Shown piece after piece: positions 33,233 to 42,297 of a stretch of 64,000 nucleotides of DNA. The notes under the pieces were generated by a model. The model did not search any database. It worked only from the letters and a program-made list of their open reading frames with translations, and was not told where the DNA came from. A program made the position numbers and the translations under genes. How positions within the stretch are numbered: the first letter of the stretch is position 1; each line of letters opens with the position of its first letter. The DNA comes from UBA6144 sp964399165 (GTDB taxonomy: Bacteria > Bdellovibrionota > Bacteriovoracia > Bacteriovoracales > Bacteriovoracaceae), in contig CAYNPO010000015.1 in NCBI GenBank assembly GCA_964399165.1, positions 27,585 to 91,584 of the forward strand. The letters run 5' to 3'.

Positions 33233-34006
33233 TCAATCCTGCTCCGCCTCGGCGGGAGGAACGACGGTGATTCCCTGGGTGACCCAGAAAAGCCTGGCGA
33301 AATCGCCACCCTTGTTGAAATGCAGAGTGATGGATTGGCCAGCTACCTCGACGCCCAATTGGATAATTCCTGGAACGACGCTCTTCTCGCGAACTAACAC
33401 CGCGGGTGCGAAAGGCGAGTCTCCAAGGCCCGTGAAATGCTCCCGATGGTAAGGGTAGGAATCCCAAACCAGCATGAAACCCTCCCTCGGCCTTCGCCCG
33501 CTCGACACACGTTCCGCCAGGCCAGAAATGCGTAAGCACTCCGGAAGTTGTGAATAAAAACAATAGACCCGCGCCCGCGGGACTCGGACTTCCTTTTTCC
33601 CCCTCCACGTGACCTCAGGGCTACGCATAATCACTTCAAGAATCCGCCGCCCTGGCACTAACTTGAGCTGGCTGAAGTATTCTTTCCCTTCTAGCCACAC
33701 GGTATGCTGCGAGAGCTCAGGGCGGACGGCCGAGAGACGTCCCTTCCTGCCCTTGACCGTGCCATAAGTGGACAGAGCAAAGGTCTTTTCCAACAAGGCC
33801 CCCCCGCCGGCGTCGGGCCTCACGGTCGTTCGAGAAGCCAGCTGGCGCTTTTGCCACCGGATCTCACGGTCGAGCCGGAACTCACCACTCACGTCTCTCT
33901 GGAGGAACGTGGTGGCGGTGGTGCCTTGCCCCAATCCTGAGGAGCCAGGGCCGGTGGCGCAGGAAGGGAGGAGCAGGATGAGGACGAGGGAGATGGCGGT
34001 TTTCAC
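33233..34006 (-). CDS. Lipoprotein of unknown function
   Basis: A 257-residue protein with a lipoprotein signal peptide (MKTAISLVLILLLPSC, lipid Cys16). The mature part is beta-rich, with no membrane segments and two internal cysteines in YCFYSQLPEC. I do not recognise a family. Its ATG overlaps the stop of the PilZ gene by four bases and nagZ follows nine bases later, so it is translated with envelope-related genes and may be an outer-membrane or periplasmic cell-wall factor. Confidence 0.72.
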   Translation of the reverse strand: MKTAISLVLILLLPSCATGPGSSGLGQGTTATTFLQRDVSGEFRLDREIRWQKRQLASRTTVRPDAGGGALLEKTFALSTYGTVKGRKGRLSAVRPELSQHTVWLEGKEYFSQLKLVPGRRILEVIMRSPEVTWRGKKEVRVPRARVYCFYSQLPECLRISGLAERVSSGRRPREGFMLVWDSYPYHREHFTGLGDSPFAPAVLVREKSVVPGIIQLGVEVAGQSITLHFNKGGDFARLFWVTQGITVVPPAEAEQD

Positions 34007-34833
34007 TGGGTGAAGTCTTCGAAGTCTTTGTTGGCGTCGCTGGCCCGGAGGAATGCGTTGATTTTCCCTCCCAGCTGGTTCTCGGCATCCACGGACAACC
34101 CATCAAAGCGGAGGCCCGCTTTGTACTGCTTCCCCTCGCTTCCCCCGCCAATGCGATCCACCACATACACTACTCGGGTCAAGGGGACGGATACCGCGCC
34201 GTCTGGGAACACGATCTCACCACCGCGAATTTCCTCGCCCGCCTTAAGCCACTCCAGTTCAGCCGGCCCCACGTGTGCCGAGAGCCCAGTCACGGAAAGA
34301 TCTTGAACGCGCAATTTGAGGCGCCTGCCTTCTCCTTCCCCCTCTGGCTTTGTGTCCACTAGGCGCAGGAAACTCTTGAAGAGGCCCGTGTGTCCCGGAC
34401 GCCTGAGGATGTCCACGACCTTCCCTCCCTGGTAAGAAGCGGGTAATAGGAAGCTGAAGTGCACCTCGTGAAGGGGAAACGTCATGAGGCGGAAGTTTCG
34501 CCGCCGCTCAGACTTGTAGAATTTCCCGCTTGGCAGTAGTTCCCACTCCTCACCGCGATCAGAGAAACGCGCGGAGAAGAAAAAGGACATGCCCCTCAAT
34601 TCGAAAGACGCCAAGATTTCCTCGCCCTCAGGGAAAGCAGCTGGCTCGGAATGCACCACCAGTGCTCCCCTCTCTGCGCGATAGTCCTTCACGCGGCACT
34701 GGGGTCGGCTTTCCCCGGGGGACCCCCGGCGCCAGATCGTCAGTTGGCCTTTGGCTTGGGCAAGTTGCCGCAGTTTACTACGTTTCTCCGCCTCATTGAG
34801 GGAGGTGAATTGGTTCGCTTTGTTTTCCGTCAC
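34003..34833 (-). CDS. PilZ-domain protein (putative c-di-GMP receptor)
   Basis: A 276-residue protein. An N-terminal YcgR-like beta domain (about 30-100) precedes a PilZ domain with both ligand motifs: an Arg-rich SERRRNFRL (R110-R112 and R115) and D178-x-S180-x2-G183 in VQDLSVTGL. About 45 residues of extra sequence lie between the first two PilZ strands. Such proteins bind cyclic di-GMP and regulate motility, secretion or envelope machines. It lies 16 bases after mreB, so c-di-GMP control of a cell-shape or growth function is possible. The stop overlaps the next gene. Confidence 0.78.
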   Translation of the reverse strand: MTENKANQFTSLNEAEKRSKLRQLAQAKGQLTIWRRGSPGESRPQCRVKDYRAERGALVVHSEPAAFPEGEEILASFELRGMSFFFSARFSDRGEEWELLPSGKFYKSERRRNFRLMTFPLHEVHFSFLLPASYQGGKVVDILRRPGHTGLFKSFLRLVDTKPEGEGEGRRLKLRVQDLSVTGLSAHVGPAELEWLKAGEEIRGGEIVFPDGAVSVPLTRVVYVVDRIGGGSEGKQYKAGLRFDGLSVDAENQLGGKINAFLRASDANKDFEDFTQ

Positions 34834-34849
34834 GGGGGTGACCCCCTTT

Positions 34850-35887
34850 TCAGGTGAGGGTCGTCACCTGTCGCAACAGGTTCATGCTCTCCAGCGCCAT
34901 GCCACATCCCCGAACCACGCAGGTCAATGGGTCTTCGGCCAAGGCCACCGGCAGGCCGGTCTTCTCCTTGATCAGGATGTCCAGGTTTGCCAGCAGCGAA
35001 CCCCCTCCAGCGAGGATGATACCGTTGTCCACGATGTCCGCCGCCAGTTCCGGCGGGGTCTTTTCTAAGGAGATCTTGATAGCCTCGATGACTTCCGAGA
35101 TGGGGTCGGCGAGCGCTTCGCGTATTTCGTCGGAAGTAACTTCGATGGTCTTAGGGGCGCCGGCGATCAGGTCGCGCCCTTTCACTTCGTAGGTCTTGAC
35201 CTCGTCGTCGAAGGGATAGGCGTTGCCGATGGAGATCTTGATCATTTCGGCGGTCCGCTCACCAATAAGCAGGGAGTACTTCTTCTTGATGTAACTGACG
35301 ATGGCCTCGTCGAACTTATCCCCAGCTACGCGGACGGATTTGGAGTAAACGATGCCGCCCAGGGAAATGACGGCCACTTCAGTGGTGCCGCCTCCAATGT
35401 CGACGATCATGTTCCCTGAGGGGTCTGTGATAGGCAGACCCGCGCCGATGGCGGCGGCCATGGGTTCCTCAATCAAGTAGACTTCACGGGCACCTGCCTG
35501 CTCGGCCGATTCCTTCACGGCGCGTTTCTCCACCTGGGTAATCCCAAAAGGGATACAGATGATGATGCGTGGCTTAATGAGTTTTGAGCCGTTGAGGGAC
35601 TTCTGAATGAAGTATTTAAGCATCGCCTGGGTGACTTCAAAGTCGGCGATCACCCCGTCTTTCATGGGACGGATGGCCTTGATGGAGCCCGGAGTCCTCC
35701 CCAGCATTTCCTTAGCTTCCTTGCCTACCGCCAAAACTTTTTGTTCGCCTCGAAATCCCTGGTGAACGGCAACCACGGAGGGTTCGTTCACGATGATCCC
35801 CCGGTCCTTGGCGTAAACCAAGGTGTTGGCGGTGCCAAGGTCGATGGCGAGGTCGTTGGAGAACCAGTCGAGGACTTTTTTGAACAT
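34850..35887 (-). CDS. mreB: Rod-shape determining actin MreB
   Basis: Bacterial actin that guides lateral wall synthesis. The 345-residue protein has the expected length and motifs: DLAIDLGTANTLVY near 12-25 (phosphate 1), MIVDIGGGTTEVAVISLGG near 158-176 (phosphate 2), SKSVRVAGDKFDEAIV and ILAGGGSLL near 302-310 (adenosine). The N-terminal MFKKVLDWF is the amphipathic membrane-binding helix. Unusually mreC and mreD do not follow; a PilZ protein does. Confidence 0.98.
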   Translation of the reverse strand: MFKKVLDWFSNDLAIDLGTANTLVYAKDRGIIVNEPSVVAVHQGFRGEQKVLAVGKEAKEMLGRTPGSIKAIRPMKDGVIADFEVTQAMLKYFIQKSLNGSKLIKPRIIICIPFGITQVEKRAVKESAEQAGAREVYLIEEPMAAAIGAGLPITDPSGNMIVDIGGGTTEVAVISLGGIVYSKSVRVAGDKFDEAIVSYIKKKYSLLIGERTAEMIKISIGNAYPFDDEVKTYEVKGRDLIAGAPKTIEVTSDEIREALADPISEVIEAIKISLEKTPPELAADIVDNGIILAGGGSLLANLDILIKEKTGLPVALAEDPLTCVVRGCGMALESMNLLRQVTTLT

Positions 35888-35994
35888 GCGGTGCCCTTAA
35901 GTGATGGTCTCCAAAATTTAACATCCGCCCCCGCCGACTTCAAGGAAATGTCGGGCTTAGCTTATCCTGACCGTTTTCCTCCGGCGGAGGGCGG

Positions 35995-36024
35995 TTGGTT
36001 TTGCGGGACCGGGGAAGCTAGAAT
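35995..36024 (+). promoter_or_regulatory. Candidate sigma-70 promoter of hpt
   Basis: TTGGTT and TAGAAT are separated by 18 bases and end 24 bases before the hpt ATG, in the 161-base divergent gap with mreB. The match is moderate. Confidence 0.4.
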
Positions 36025-36048
36025 GGGGAGCACCTCAGCGGGGGATCC

Positions 36049-36612
36049 ATGGACGAAAAAGACAAGTTCCATTCCAGTTTCGCTTCCAGCCAGTTCGTGA
36101 AGTACATCGACCGTAGGGAAATCCACGGCATGGTGGAGGCGCTGGGCAACACCATTTCCCAGCAATACGCGGGACAAGAGGTCGTCTTGATCGGGATTCT
36201 TAAGGGCAGCAACGTTTTCTTGGCCGACCTGGTCCGCTGCATCCAAGGGGTGCGGGTGTACGTGGATTTCGTTCGTCTCCAATCCGTCGGCCGGAGCAAA
36301 GAGTCCGCGGGCACCATCTGCATTTCTAAGGATGTCACCACCAATCTGGTGGACCGCAACGTGCTCATCGTGGAGGAAATCATCGATACCGGCCGTGCCC
36401 TGAGCTTCCTCAAGAAACGCCTGCAACAGGCTTCACCACGCTCTATCGCGGTGGTGACTTTGTTCGACAAACCCTACAAACGGGCAGTACCTGTCACCGC
36501 CGACCTCATTGGCAAAAAGATCGACGATACATTCGTGGTCGGGTACGGCTTGGACCTAGAAGATTATGGCCGCAATTTCGAGCACCTCTACTCCCTACGC
36601 TATCCCAACTGA
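36049..36612 (+). CDS. hpt: Hypoxanthine phosphoribosyltransferase
   Basis: Purine salvage enzyme converting hypoxanthine or guanine plus PRPP to IMP or GMP. The 187-residue protein has LIGILKGSNVFLADLVR near 47-63, the PRPP-binding VLIVEEIIDTGRAL near 105-118, and VTLFDKP and DDTFVVGYGLD in the hood region. A Lys/Arg-rich KPYKRAVPVTADLIG segment fits the HPRT family. A GGGGGA ribosome site precedes the ATG. Single gene, convergent with the LpoA-like gene (two-base gap). Confidence 0.95.
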   Translation: MDEKDKFHSSFASSQFVKYIDRREIHGMVEALGNTISQQYAGQEVVLIGILKGSNVFLADLVRCIQGVRVYVDFVRLQSVGRSKESAGTICISKDVTTNLVDRNVLIVEEIIDTGRALSFLKKRLQQASPRSIAVVTLFDKPYKRAVPVTADLIGKKIDDTFVVGYGLDLEDYGRNFEHLYSLRYPN

Positions 36613-36614
36613 GT

Positions 36615-38558
36615 TTAGCGGGGCTCGTCCTCGAACAGCTTCTTGATCTCGCCATTCTTCACGACCAGGGTCTGCATGTCCTTGATCCAAAGTCCGTCGG
36701 CCAAGCGCCATTGGGCGGCGAGACCTTTGAGGGCCTCCTGCTTCTTTAGATCGGCGTCGAAAGACGAACGCTGGGAATGAGAGCCGTCTTTCACCACTTG
36801 TGTGGCCAGCTTGGCGGCGTCATAGCCGAGGGTCTCCAGCAAGGTGGGTGCTTTGCCATGGGTGGCCTGAAAACTACGGAAAAATTCCTGGTTAATGTCA
36901 CCCGGATCCTCGCCCACGAAGTGGACCTTCCCTAGGTTCTTGTGCTCCTTCACGAGGCTGCGGCTGGCCCAGCTGGGCCCCCCAAACACCGTGAGGTCCT
37001 TGGCATCGTAGTAGCCGAAAGTCGGGACAAGCGAAAGCGCCTCGTGGGGGAACGAAGCCACGAAGACCCAATCGAAGTCCACCACCGGGGGCAATGTCTG
37101 TATGCGCCGGACGCTGTTACGCTCTAGCTCATAGGCTTGCTGGAATATAGCGAGTTCTTCGCTGCGCTCCCGGGGGAAACGCAAACCCAGGAAGTGTTTC
37201 ACCGTCTCGCGGTAATCCAAGGTCCCCTTAGGGTAGGAAGCCACGGCAGCGAGCTGCATACCCTTGGTAACGGTCGCACGCCAAAACTCATCAGCGTAGG
37301 CCTTGCCGGCTTCGCCTTCTGGATAAATCACCCCGACTCGTTTCCCGAAACGCTCCAGCATAGGATCAGTGACCATGGCTGCGACCTGGGACTCGATGGA
37401 TCCTTGGACCTCGAGCAAAAGGTAATTTTTCTCCTCGCGGGGCAGATGGACGGGAGCCAATGAAATGAAGAGAACTCCCCAACGCTTGGCCTCTAAATAC
37501 TCGGCTTTGGCGCTTTCGGGAAAAAGTCCCCCGATGACCAAAGGGACCCGGTGCTGCTGAACCAATTCGCGTACCGCCTGGGTACCCATGGCAGGCGAGT
37601 CATGCCCATCCTTGGTGTGGACCTCTATCTCTCTGCCTAGGTTCGCATCCTTCAATGCCGCGGCTATTCCCAGCAGGGCCTTTTGGCCAAACGAACCTTT
37701 CTCACCGCTCAAGGGTAAGACGACCCCAATCCCATCCATAGAGAGGCGCGAGGAACTGTCCAAGCGCTGCCTAAAATCATCGACGAAGGCTTTGACCTGC
37801 GGTTCGCCGTCGAAGGAATCGTCCAGCCAGGACACCACTTCCCTCGCTCCCTCCGCGTCGCCATTGAAGTAGCGCGACTCGGCCTCAAGCTGGCCCAGGA
37901 AGGCCAGCGGCATCCATCCCTCCTCCTTGTAGCGTTCGAGTATTTCTTTCTTCTTGCCCGCCTCCAATGACTTGAAAGCGAGTGCCATGCGCTCCTTCAA
38001 AACCGATCCTTGAACCTCGGAGACGCTCTTGGCGTTTTTAAGCAGGAGAACGCAGGTCTCAACCATCTCAAACGGCTTTTGGTACTTAACGGCCCAAGCG
38101 AGCTTAAGTTGGGCGTATTTCCGCACTTCCGGGTCCGGGAGGATCGTAGGCTCGATCTCGTCTAGGGCATGCTTCAGCTCCGCATAAAGGCCTTCCTTGA
38201 AACGGACACTGGCCACGTTCAGCCAAACTTGGGCCTCCAGCGTGCTTTTCGCTGGCACGTATTTCCGGGCCACCTCGAAGTTCATCAGCGCCTTTTCCCA
38301 CTCGGCCTGAGCGAACAAAACAACGCCCTTGAGGTTGTACTTCATGGCCTTTTCAATAGGAGCCAGCTGCTCGTCCTCCAGTGCCCCAAGGTGCGCCAGC
38401 GCCTGGCGGAAGTTGCCCTTGGCAAGCTCCTGTCGCGAGAGTTCCATTTGGGACGCTACTTGAGCATCAATCTTGGGTGGCGGAGTGGGTTTCACCGGCG
38501 CTTTGGCGCAGGCAAAAAGCAGAACAAGGAGCGAGGTGGCGAGGGTCAGCTGGCGCAT
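36615..38558 (-). CDS. LpoA-like lipoprotein (penicillin-binding protein activator family)
   Basis: A 647-residue lipoprotein (signal LTLATSLLVLLFAC, lipid Cys17). Residues about 30-240 are helical TPR-like repeats (ELAKGNFRQALAHL, AEWEKALMNFEVA). From about 258 it has a type I periplasmic-binding fold starting IGVVLPLSGEKGSFGQKALLGI and continuing RVGVIYPEGEAGKAYADEF. This TPR plus substrate-binding layout is that of LpoA, the outer-membrane activator of PBP1A, but many delta-type bacteria carry relatives of unknown role. It lies just downstream of dnaJ on the same strand. The family call is good; the LpoA function is inferred. Confidence 0.8.
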   Translation of the reverse strand: MRQLTLATSLLVLLFACAKAPVKPTPPPKIDAQVASQMELSRQELAKGNFRQALAHLGALEDEQLAPIEKAMKYNLKGVVLFAQAEWEKALMNFEVARKYVPAKSTLEAQVWLNVASVRFKEGLYAELKHALDEIEPTILPDPEVRKYAQLKLAWAVKYQKPFEMVETCVLLLKNAKSVSEVQGSVLKERMALAFKSLEAGKKKEILERYKEEGWMPLAFLGQLEAESRYFNGDAEGAREVVSWLDDSFDGEPQVKAFVDDFRQRLDSSSRLSMDGIGVVLPLSGEKGSFGQKALLGIAAALKDANLGREIEVHTKDGHDSPAMGTQAVRELVQQHRVPLVIGGLFPESAKAEYLEAKRWGVLFISLAPVHLPREEKNYLLLEVQGSIESQVAAMVTDPMLERFGKRVGVIYPEGEAGKAYADEFWRATVTKGMQLAAVASYPKGTLDYRETVKHFLGLRFPRERSEELAIFQQAYELERNSVRRIQTLPPVVDFDWVFVASFPHEALSLVPTFGYYDAKDLTVFGGPSWASRSLVKEHKNLGKVHFVGEDPGDINQEFFRSFQATHGKAPTLLETLGYDAAKLATQVVKDGSHSQRSSFDADLKKQEALKGLAAQWRLADGLWIKDMQTLVVKNGEIKKLFEDEPR

Positions 38559-38607
38559 GGCACATCCTGGGGAGAAAAGTTCCCCCAGTTTACCTTCCTG
38601 CCCGCTT

Positions 38608-39747
38608 TTATTGAAAGAGGTCTTTCACCCTGTCAAAGAACCCCTTGGACATGGGGTTGCTCTGGTCCTGCTCCAGGGATGCCAGGCGCTCGAAGAGCTC
38701 CCTTTGCTCCGCGGTGAGTTTCTGTGGAGTCTCCACATGGACTGATATGATCTGGTCTCCAAACCCGTAACCGCCTAATTTAGAAATACCCTTGTTCTTC
38801 AGTCGCATTTTTTTGCCGGACTGCGTGCCTGCTGGGATTTTCACGGAAACGCGACCACCCAAAGTCGGGACCTCCACCTCGGCACCCAAAGCCGCCTGTG
38901 AGAAGCTAATGGGCACTTCGCAGACCACGTCAAAGTCCTCGCGTGTGAAAATTTCGTGAGGAGTGATGTGGACGAGTACATATAGATCGCCAGATGGTCC
39001 CCCGTGGACGCCTCCATCCCCCTGCCCTGACAATTTGAGGCGCTGGCCTTCATCGATGCCGGCTGGAACCTTCACGCTCAAAGTCTCGCGTTTGCGCACG
39101 CGTCCCTGGGCGTGGCAGGACGGACAAGCTTCCTTGATCATCTGTCCCGAACCCTGGCATTTGGGACAGGTTTGGGCGATGGTGAAGAAACCTTGCTGGC
39201 GGCGGATCTCTCCGTGGCCGTGGCACATGTCGCAGGTGGTGGGTGAGGAGCCTTTCTTGGCCCCACTTCCGTCGCAGTCGGCACAAGCCACCGCCTTGTG
39301 GACCTGAAGTTCCTTTTCCACACCGAAGGCCGCTTCCTCGAATGTGACCTCCATTTCTGCTTGCAAGTCGTCGCCCATGCGGGCCCGGGACCTGCCTCCT
39401 CCACCACGTCGCCCACCGCGTGCCCGCTGGCCCCCCAGAATGTCTCCGAAGATGTCTCCGAAAATGTCTCCCAGGTCGCCGAAATCCCCGCCTTGGAAGC
39501 CGCCCCCTCCCCCGCCCATGTTCACTCCGGCGTGGCCAAACTGGTCGTAACGGGAGCGTTTTTCGTCGTCCAGGAGCACCTCCGCAGCCTCGGAAGCCTC
39601 CTTGAATTTCGCTTCCGCCTCCTTGTTCCCTGGATTGCGGTCCGGGTGGTGCTGCATGGCCAGCTTGCGGTAGGCTTTCTTAACATCTTCCTTGGCTGCA
39701 CCCTTCGGCACACCTAGGATCTCGTAATAGTCACGTTTGGCGCTCAT
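38608..39747 (-). CDS. dnaJ: Chaperone DnaJ
   Basis: Hsp40 co-chaperone that loads clients on DnaK and stimulates its ATPase. The 379-residue protein shows the J domain (residues 1-70 with the HPD motif in MQHHPDRNPGN) and a Gly-rich linker (GGGGGGFQGGDFG). Four zinc-finger repeats of the CxxCxGxG type lie at about 143-215; the fourth reads CPSCHAQG. The substrate-binding C-terminal domain follows. It lies downstream of dnaK with a strong GC hairpin between them. Confidence 0.98.
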   Translation of the reverse strand: MSAKRDYYEILGVPKGAAKEDVKKAYRKLAMQHHPDRNPGNKEAEAKFKEASEAAEVLLDDEKRSRYDQFGHAGVNMGGGGGGFQGGDFGDLGDIFGDIFGDILGGQRARGGRRGGGGRSRARMGDDLQAEMEVTFEEAAFGVEKELQVHKAVACADCDGSGAKKGSSPTTCDMCHGHGEIRRQQGFFTIAQTCPKCQGSGQMIKEACPSCHAQGRVRKRETLSVKVPAGIDEGQRLKLSGQGDGGVHGGPSGDLYVLVHITPHEIFTREDFDVVCEVPISFSQAALGAEVEVPTLGGRVSVKIPAGTQSGKKMRLKNKGISKLGGYGFGDQIISVHVETPQKLTAEQRELFERLASLEQDQSNPMSKGFFDRVKDLFQ

Positions 39748-39764
39748 GGTCCCCTGAATGGAAA

Positions 39765-39785
39765 GGGGCCCCTGAAAGGGGCCCC
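39765..39785 (-). terminator. GC hairpin between dnaK and dnaJ (possible attenuator)
   Basis: GGGGCCCC-TTTCA-GGGGCCCC forms a perfect 8-bp all-GC stem in the 60-base gap, followed by TTTCC on the transcript strand. A third GGGG near the dnaJ ATG could compete for pairing and hide the ribosome site. It may reduce dnaJ expression relative to dnaK or protect processed mRNA. It is not a classic terminator because the T run is short. Confidence 0.4.
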
Positions 39786-39807
39786 GTCGTCCTAGGCTGG
39801 TTTAGGT

Positions 39808-41730
39808 TTAAACTTCTTTGAAGTCGGCGTCCACGACATCGTCGCCGTCTTTCTTCTCCGCTCCTGCCCCGGCTGTGCTCTCCGACTGGGAGCCAGCTGC
39901 CTCAGCACCGGCAGCTCCACCCGACGCGCCTTGGTACATGAACTGCGCCAAACTGTGGGCCACGTTCTGCAGGCGCTCGTTAGCGGCTTTGATCTCGTCC
40001 AAGCTCTCGGATGTGAGCTTGGTCTTGGCTTCGGCGATGGCGCCCTCGAGCTCCGTTTTCTTGTCAGCCGGAATTTTGTCCCCATTCTCCTTCAGGGCCT
40101 TCTCGCTGGCGAAGACCAGCGAATCAAGGTTGTTCCGGGCATCCACCACCTCACGGCGTTTCTGGTCGGCTTCGCGGTTTTTCTCCGCCTCCTCCACCAT
40201 CCGCTTAATCTCGGCTTCAGAGAGGCCGGAGTTGGAGGTGATGACGATGTTTTGGCTCTTGCCAGTGGCCTTGTCATGGGCGCTCACGTTCACGATGCCG
40301 TTTGCGTCGATGTCAAAGGTCACTTCGATTTGCGGCATGCCGCGAGGAGCGGGTGTGATGCCGGTCAGGTCGAAGCGGCCAAGGGTCTTGTTGTCGTTTG
40401 CGAACTCGCGCTCGCCTTGGAGCACGTGGATGCTCACGGCGGGCTGGTTGTCCACGGCGGTGGAGAAAACCTGGCTTTTCTTGGTCGGGATCGTCGTGTT
40501 TTTCTCGATGATCTTGGTGAACACGCCGCCCAGGGTTTCGATGCCCAAGGAAAGCGGGGTCACGTCGAGCAGCAGGACGTCCTTCACGTCTCCGGCGAGC
40601 ACTCCACCCTGGATGGCGGCGCCGGCGGCGACCACCTCGTCGGGGTTAACGCCTTTGGAGGGCTCTTTGCCGAAAATCTCCTTCACCTTGGCCTGTACGA
40701 TAGGAGTACGGGTCGCACCGCCCACCAGGATGACCTCATGGATTTCGTTCAGCGAGAGGCCGGAATCCTTGATGGCCGTTTTGCACGGGCCAACCAGTTT
40801 GTCGACCAAGTCGGCGATCAAAGACTCGAACTTCGCCCGGGACAGGTTGAGGTTTAAATGCTTGGGCCCGCTGGCGTCCATGGTGATGAACGGCAGATTC
40901 ACGTCGGTCTGGGTGACGCTAGAAAGCTCGTGCTTGGCCTTCTCGGCTGCTTCCTTCAACCGCTGCAAGGCCATCTTGTCGTTCTTCAGGTCGATGCCGG
41001 ACTCTTTCTTGAACTCCTCGGCGAGCCAATTGATGATCCGGTAGTCGAAGTCCTCGCCCCCCAGGAAGGTGTCCCCGTTGGTGGCTTTTACCTCGAACAC
41101 GCCGTCGGACGAGATCTCCATGATGGAGACGTCGAAGGTTCCGCCCCCGAGGTCGAACACGGCGACGTTCTTGTCCTTCTTGCTATCCAGGCCATAGGCA
41201 AGAGCGGCGGCAGTGGGCTCGTTAATGATCCGTTTCACGTCGAGGCCAGCGATGCGGCCGGCATCCTTGGTCGCCTGGCGCTGAGCATCGTTGAAGTAGG
41301 CCGGAACGGTGATGACGGCTTCGGTCACAGGCTGGCCGAGGTAGTCCTCAGCCGCCTTTTTCATCTTCTCTAGGACTTTGGCGGAAATCTCCTGAGCGGA
41401 GAACTCCTTGCCATCTACGCGCACCCAAGCGTCGCCATTCTTGTTGGCGAAAATGTCGAAAGGAGCAACTTCCTTGAACTTGGTCACCTCCTTGTCCGTG
41501 GCTTTGCGCCCGATGAGGCGCTTGATGCCGAACAGGGTCTTGGTGGGGTTGGTCACCGCCTGGCGTTTGGCTACTTGGCCAACTAAGGTTTCGCCGTTGG
41601 TGGCAAAGCCGATGATAGACGGAGTGGTGTTATGTCCTTCGGCGTTGGGAATGATTTTGTAGGATCCGCCTTCCATGACGGCTACGCAGGAGTTGGTGGT
41701 CCCGAGATCGATGCCGATAATTTTACCCAT
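39808..41730 (-). CDS. dnaK: Chaperone DnaK (Hsp70)
   Basis: ATP-dependent folding chaperone. The 640-residue protein starts MGKIIGIDLGTTNSCVAVM. It contains VPAYFNDAQRQATKDAGRIAGL, NEPTAAALAYGLD, VFDLGGGTFDVSIMEI and the interdomain linker DVLLLDVTPLSLGIETLGG. It ends with the acidic EEVD-like tail DDVVDADFKEV. The length is standard. It lies between grpE and dnaJ with the same direction. Confidence 0.99.
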   Translation of the reverse strand: MGKIIGIDLGTTNSCVAVMEGGSYKIIPNAEGHNTTPSIIGFATNGETLVGQVAKRQAVTNPTKTLFGIKRLIGRKATDKEVTKFKEVAPFDIFANKNGDAWVRVDGKEFSAQEISAKVLEKMKKAAEDYLGQPVTEAVITVPAYFNDAQRQATKDAGRIAGLDVKRIINEPTAAALAYGLDSKKDKNVAVFDLGGGTFDVSIMEISSDGVFEVKATNGDTFLGGEDFDYRIINWLAEEFKKESGIDLKNDKMALQRLKEAAEKAKHELSSVTQTDVNLPFITMDASGPKHLNLNLSRAKFESLIADLVDKLVGPCKTAIKDSGLSLNEIHEVILVGGATRTPIVQAKVKEIFGKEPSKGVNPDEVVAAGAAIQGGVLAGDVKDVLLLDVTPLSLGIETLGGVFTKIIEKNTTIPTKKSQVFSTAVDNQPAVSIHVLQGEREFANDNKTLGRFDLTGITPAPRGMPQIEVTFDIDANGIVNVSAHDKATGKSQNIVITSNSGLSEAEIKRMVEEAEKNREADQKRREVVDARNNLDSLVFASEKALKENGDKIPADKKTELEGAIAEAKTKLTSESLDEIKAANERLQNVAHSLAQFMYQGASGGAAGAEAAGSQSESTAGAGAEKKDGDDVVDADFKEV

Positions 41731-41754
41731 ATGATTTCTCCTTACGTGCTTGGT

Positions 41755-42291
41755 TTACTGTTTATCGCTCGCCACGACCACCTTGGCGGCTCGCATGAGG
41801 CGGCCGTTGAGGACGTAGCCTTTTTGGTACTCTTTCACGATCTCGTTGGGACGTTTGCCCTCAACATATTCCTGACCCATGGCCTCGTGGAAGTTCGGGT
41901 CGAAGTCTTTCCCTAGGCTCTCGAGCTGCGTCAAACCATGTTTGCCAAGGCTGTCGATGAACTGCTTCCTCACCATGCCCAGTCCGGTCACGATGTTCTT
42001 CACCTTTTCGTCCTGGTCATCTTTGAGCATGTCCACTGTCCGCTCGAAGTTGTCCACCACGTCCACCAGGTCGCCCAAGATCTTCTCGACGCCATATTTA
42101 CGCAGGTTCTCCATCTCGCGGTCCATGCGCTTGCGTGCGTTCTCCATCTCGGCGGCGAGGTAGTAGTACTTGGCCTTCCAATCCACTTCCTCAACCTTGG
42201 GGGCCTCAGCCGGGGCGGCCGGGGCTTCACTGGCCGCGTTTTTGTCCGTCGTCTCTTCGTTATCGCTCAAGCTGGGCTCCTCTGGTTTCAA
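41755..42291 (-). CDS. grpE: Nucleotide exchange factor GrpE
   Basis: Releases ADP from DnaK. The 178-residue protein has an acidic Ala/Glu/Pro-rich N-terminus (about 1-40), then a long helix DWKAKYYYLAAEMENARKRMDRE. The C-terminal beta domain holds FDPNFHEAMGQE and KGYVLNGRLMRAAKVVVA, the GrpE signature. It is the first gene of grpE-dnaK-dnaJ, downstream of a sigma-32-like promoter. No hrcA and no CIRCE element are present. Confidence 0.97.
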   Translation of the reverse strand: MKPEEPSLSDNEETTDKNAASEAPAAPAEAPKVEEVDWKAKYYYLAAEMENARKRMDREMENLRKYGVEKILGDLVDVVDNFERTVDMLKDDQDEKVKNIVTGLGMVRKQFIDSLGKHGLTQLESLGKDFDPNFHEAMGQEYVEGKRPNEIVKEYQKGYVLNGRLMRAAKVVVASDKQ

Positions 42292-42297
42292 CCCCTA

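Noticed and set aside
38570..38600. CTGGGG/CCCCAG imperfect hairpin between dnaJ and the LpoA-like gene
   Set aside because: It is interrupted by a bulge and lacks a T tract; it may be chance in GC-rich DNA.
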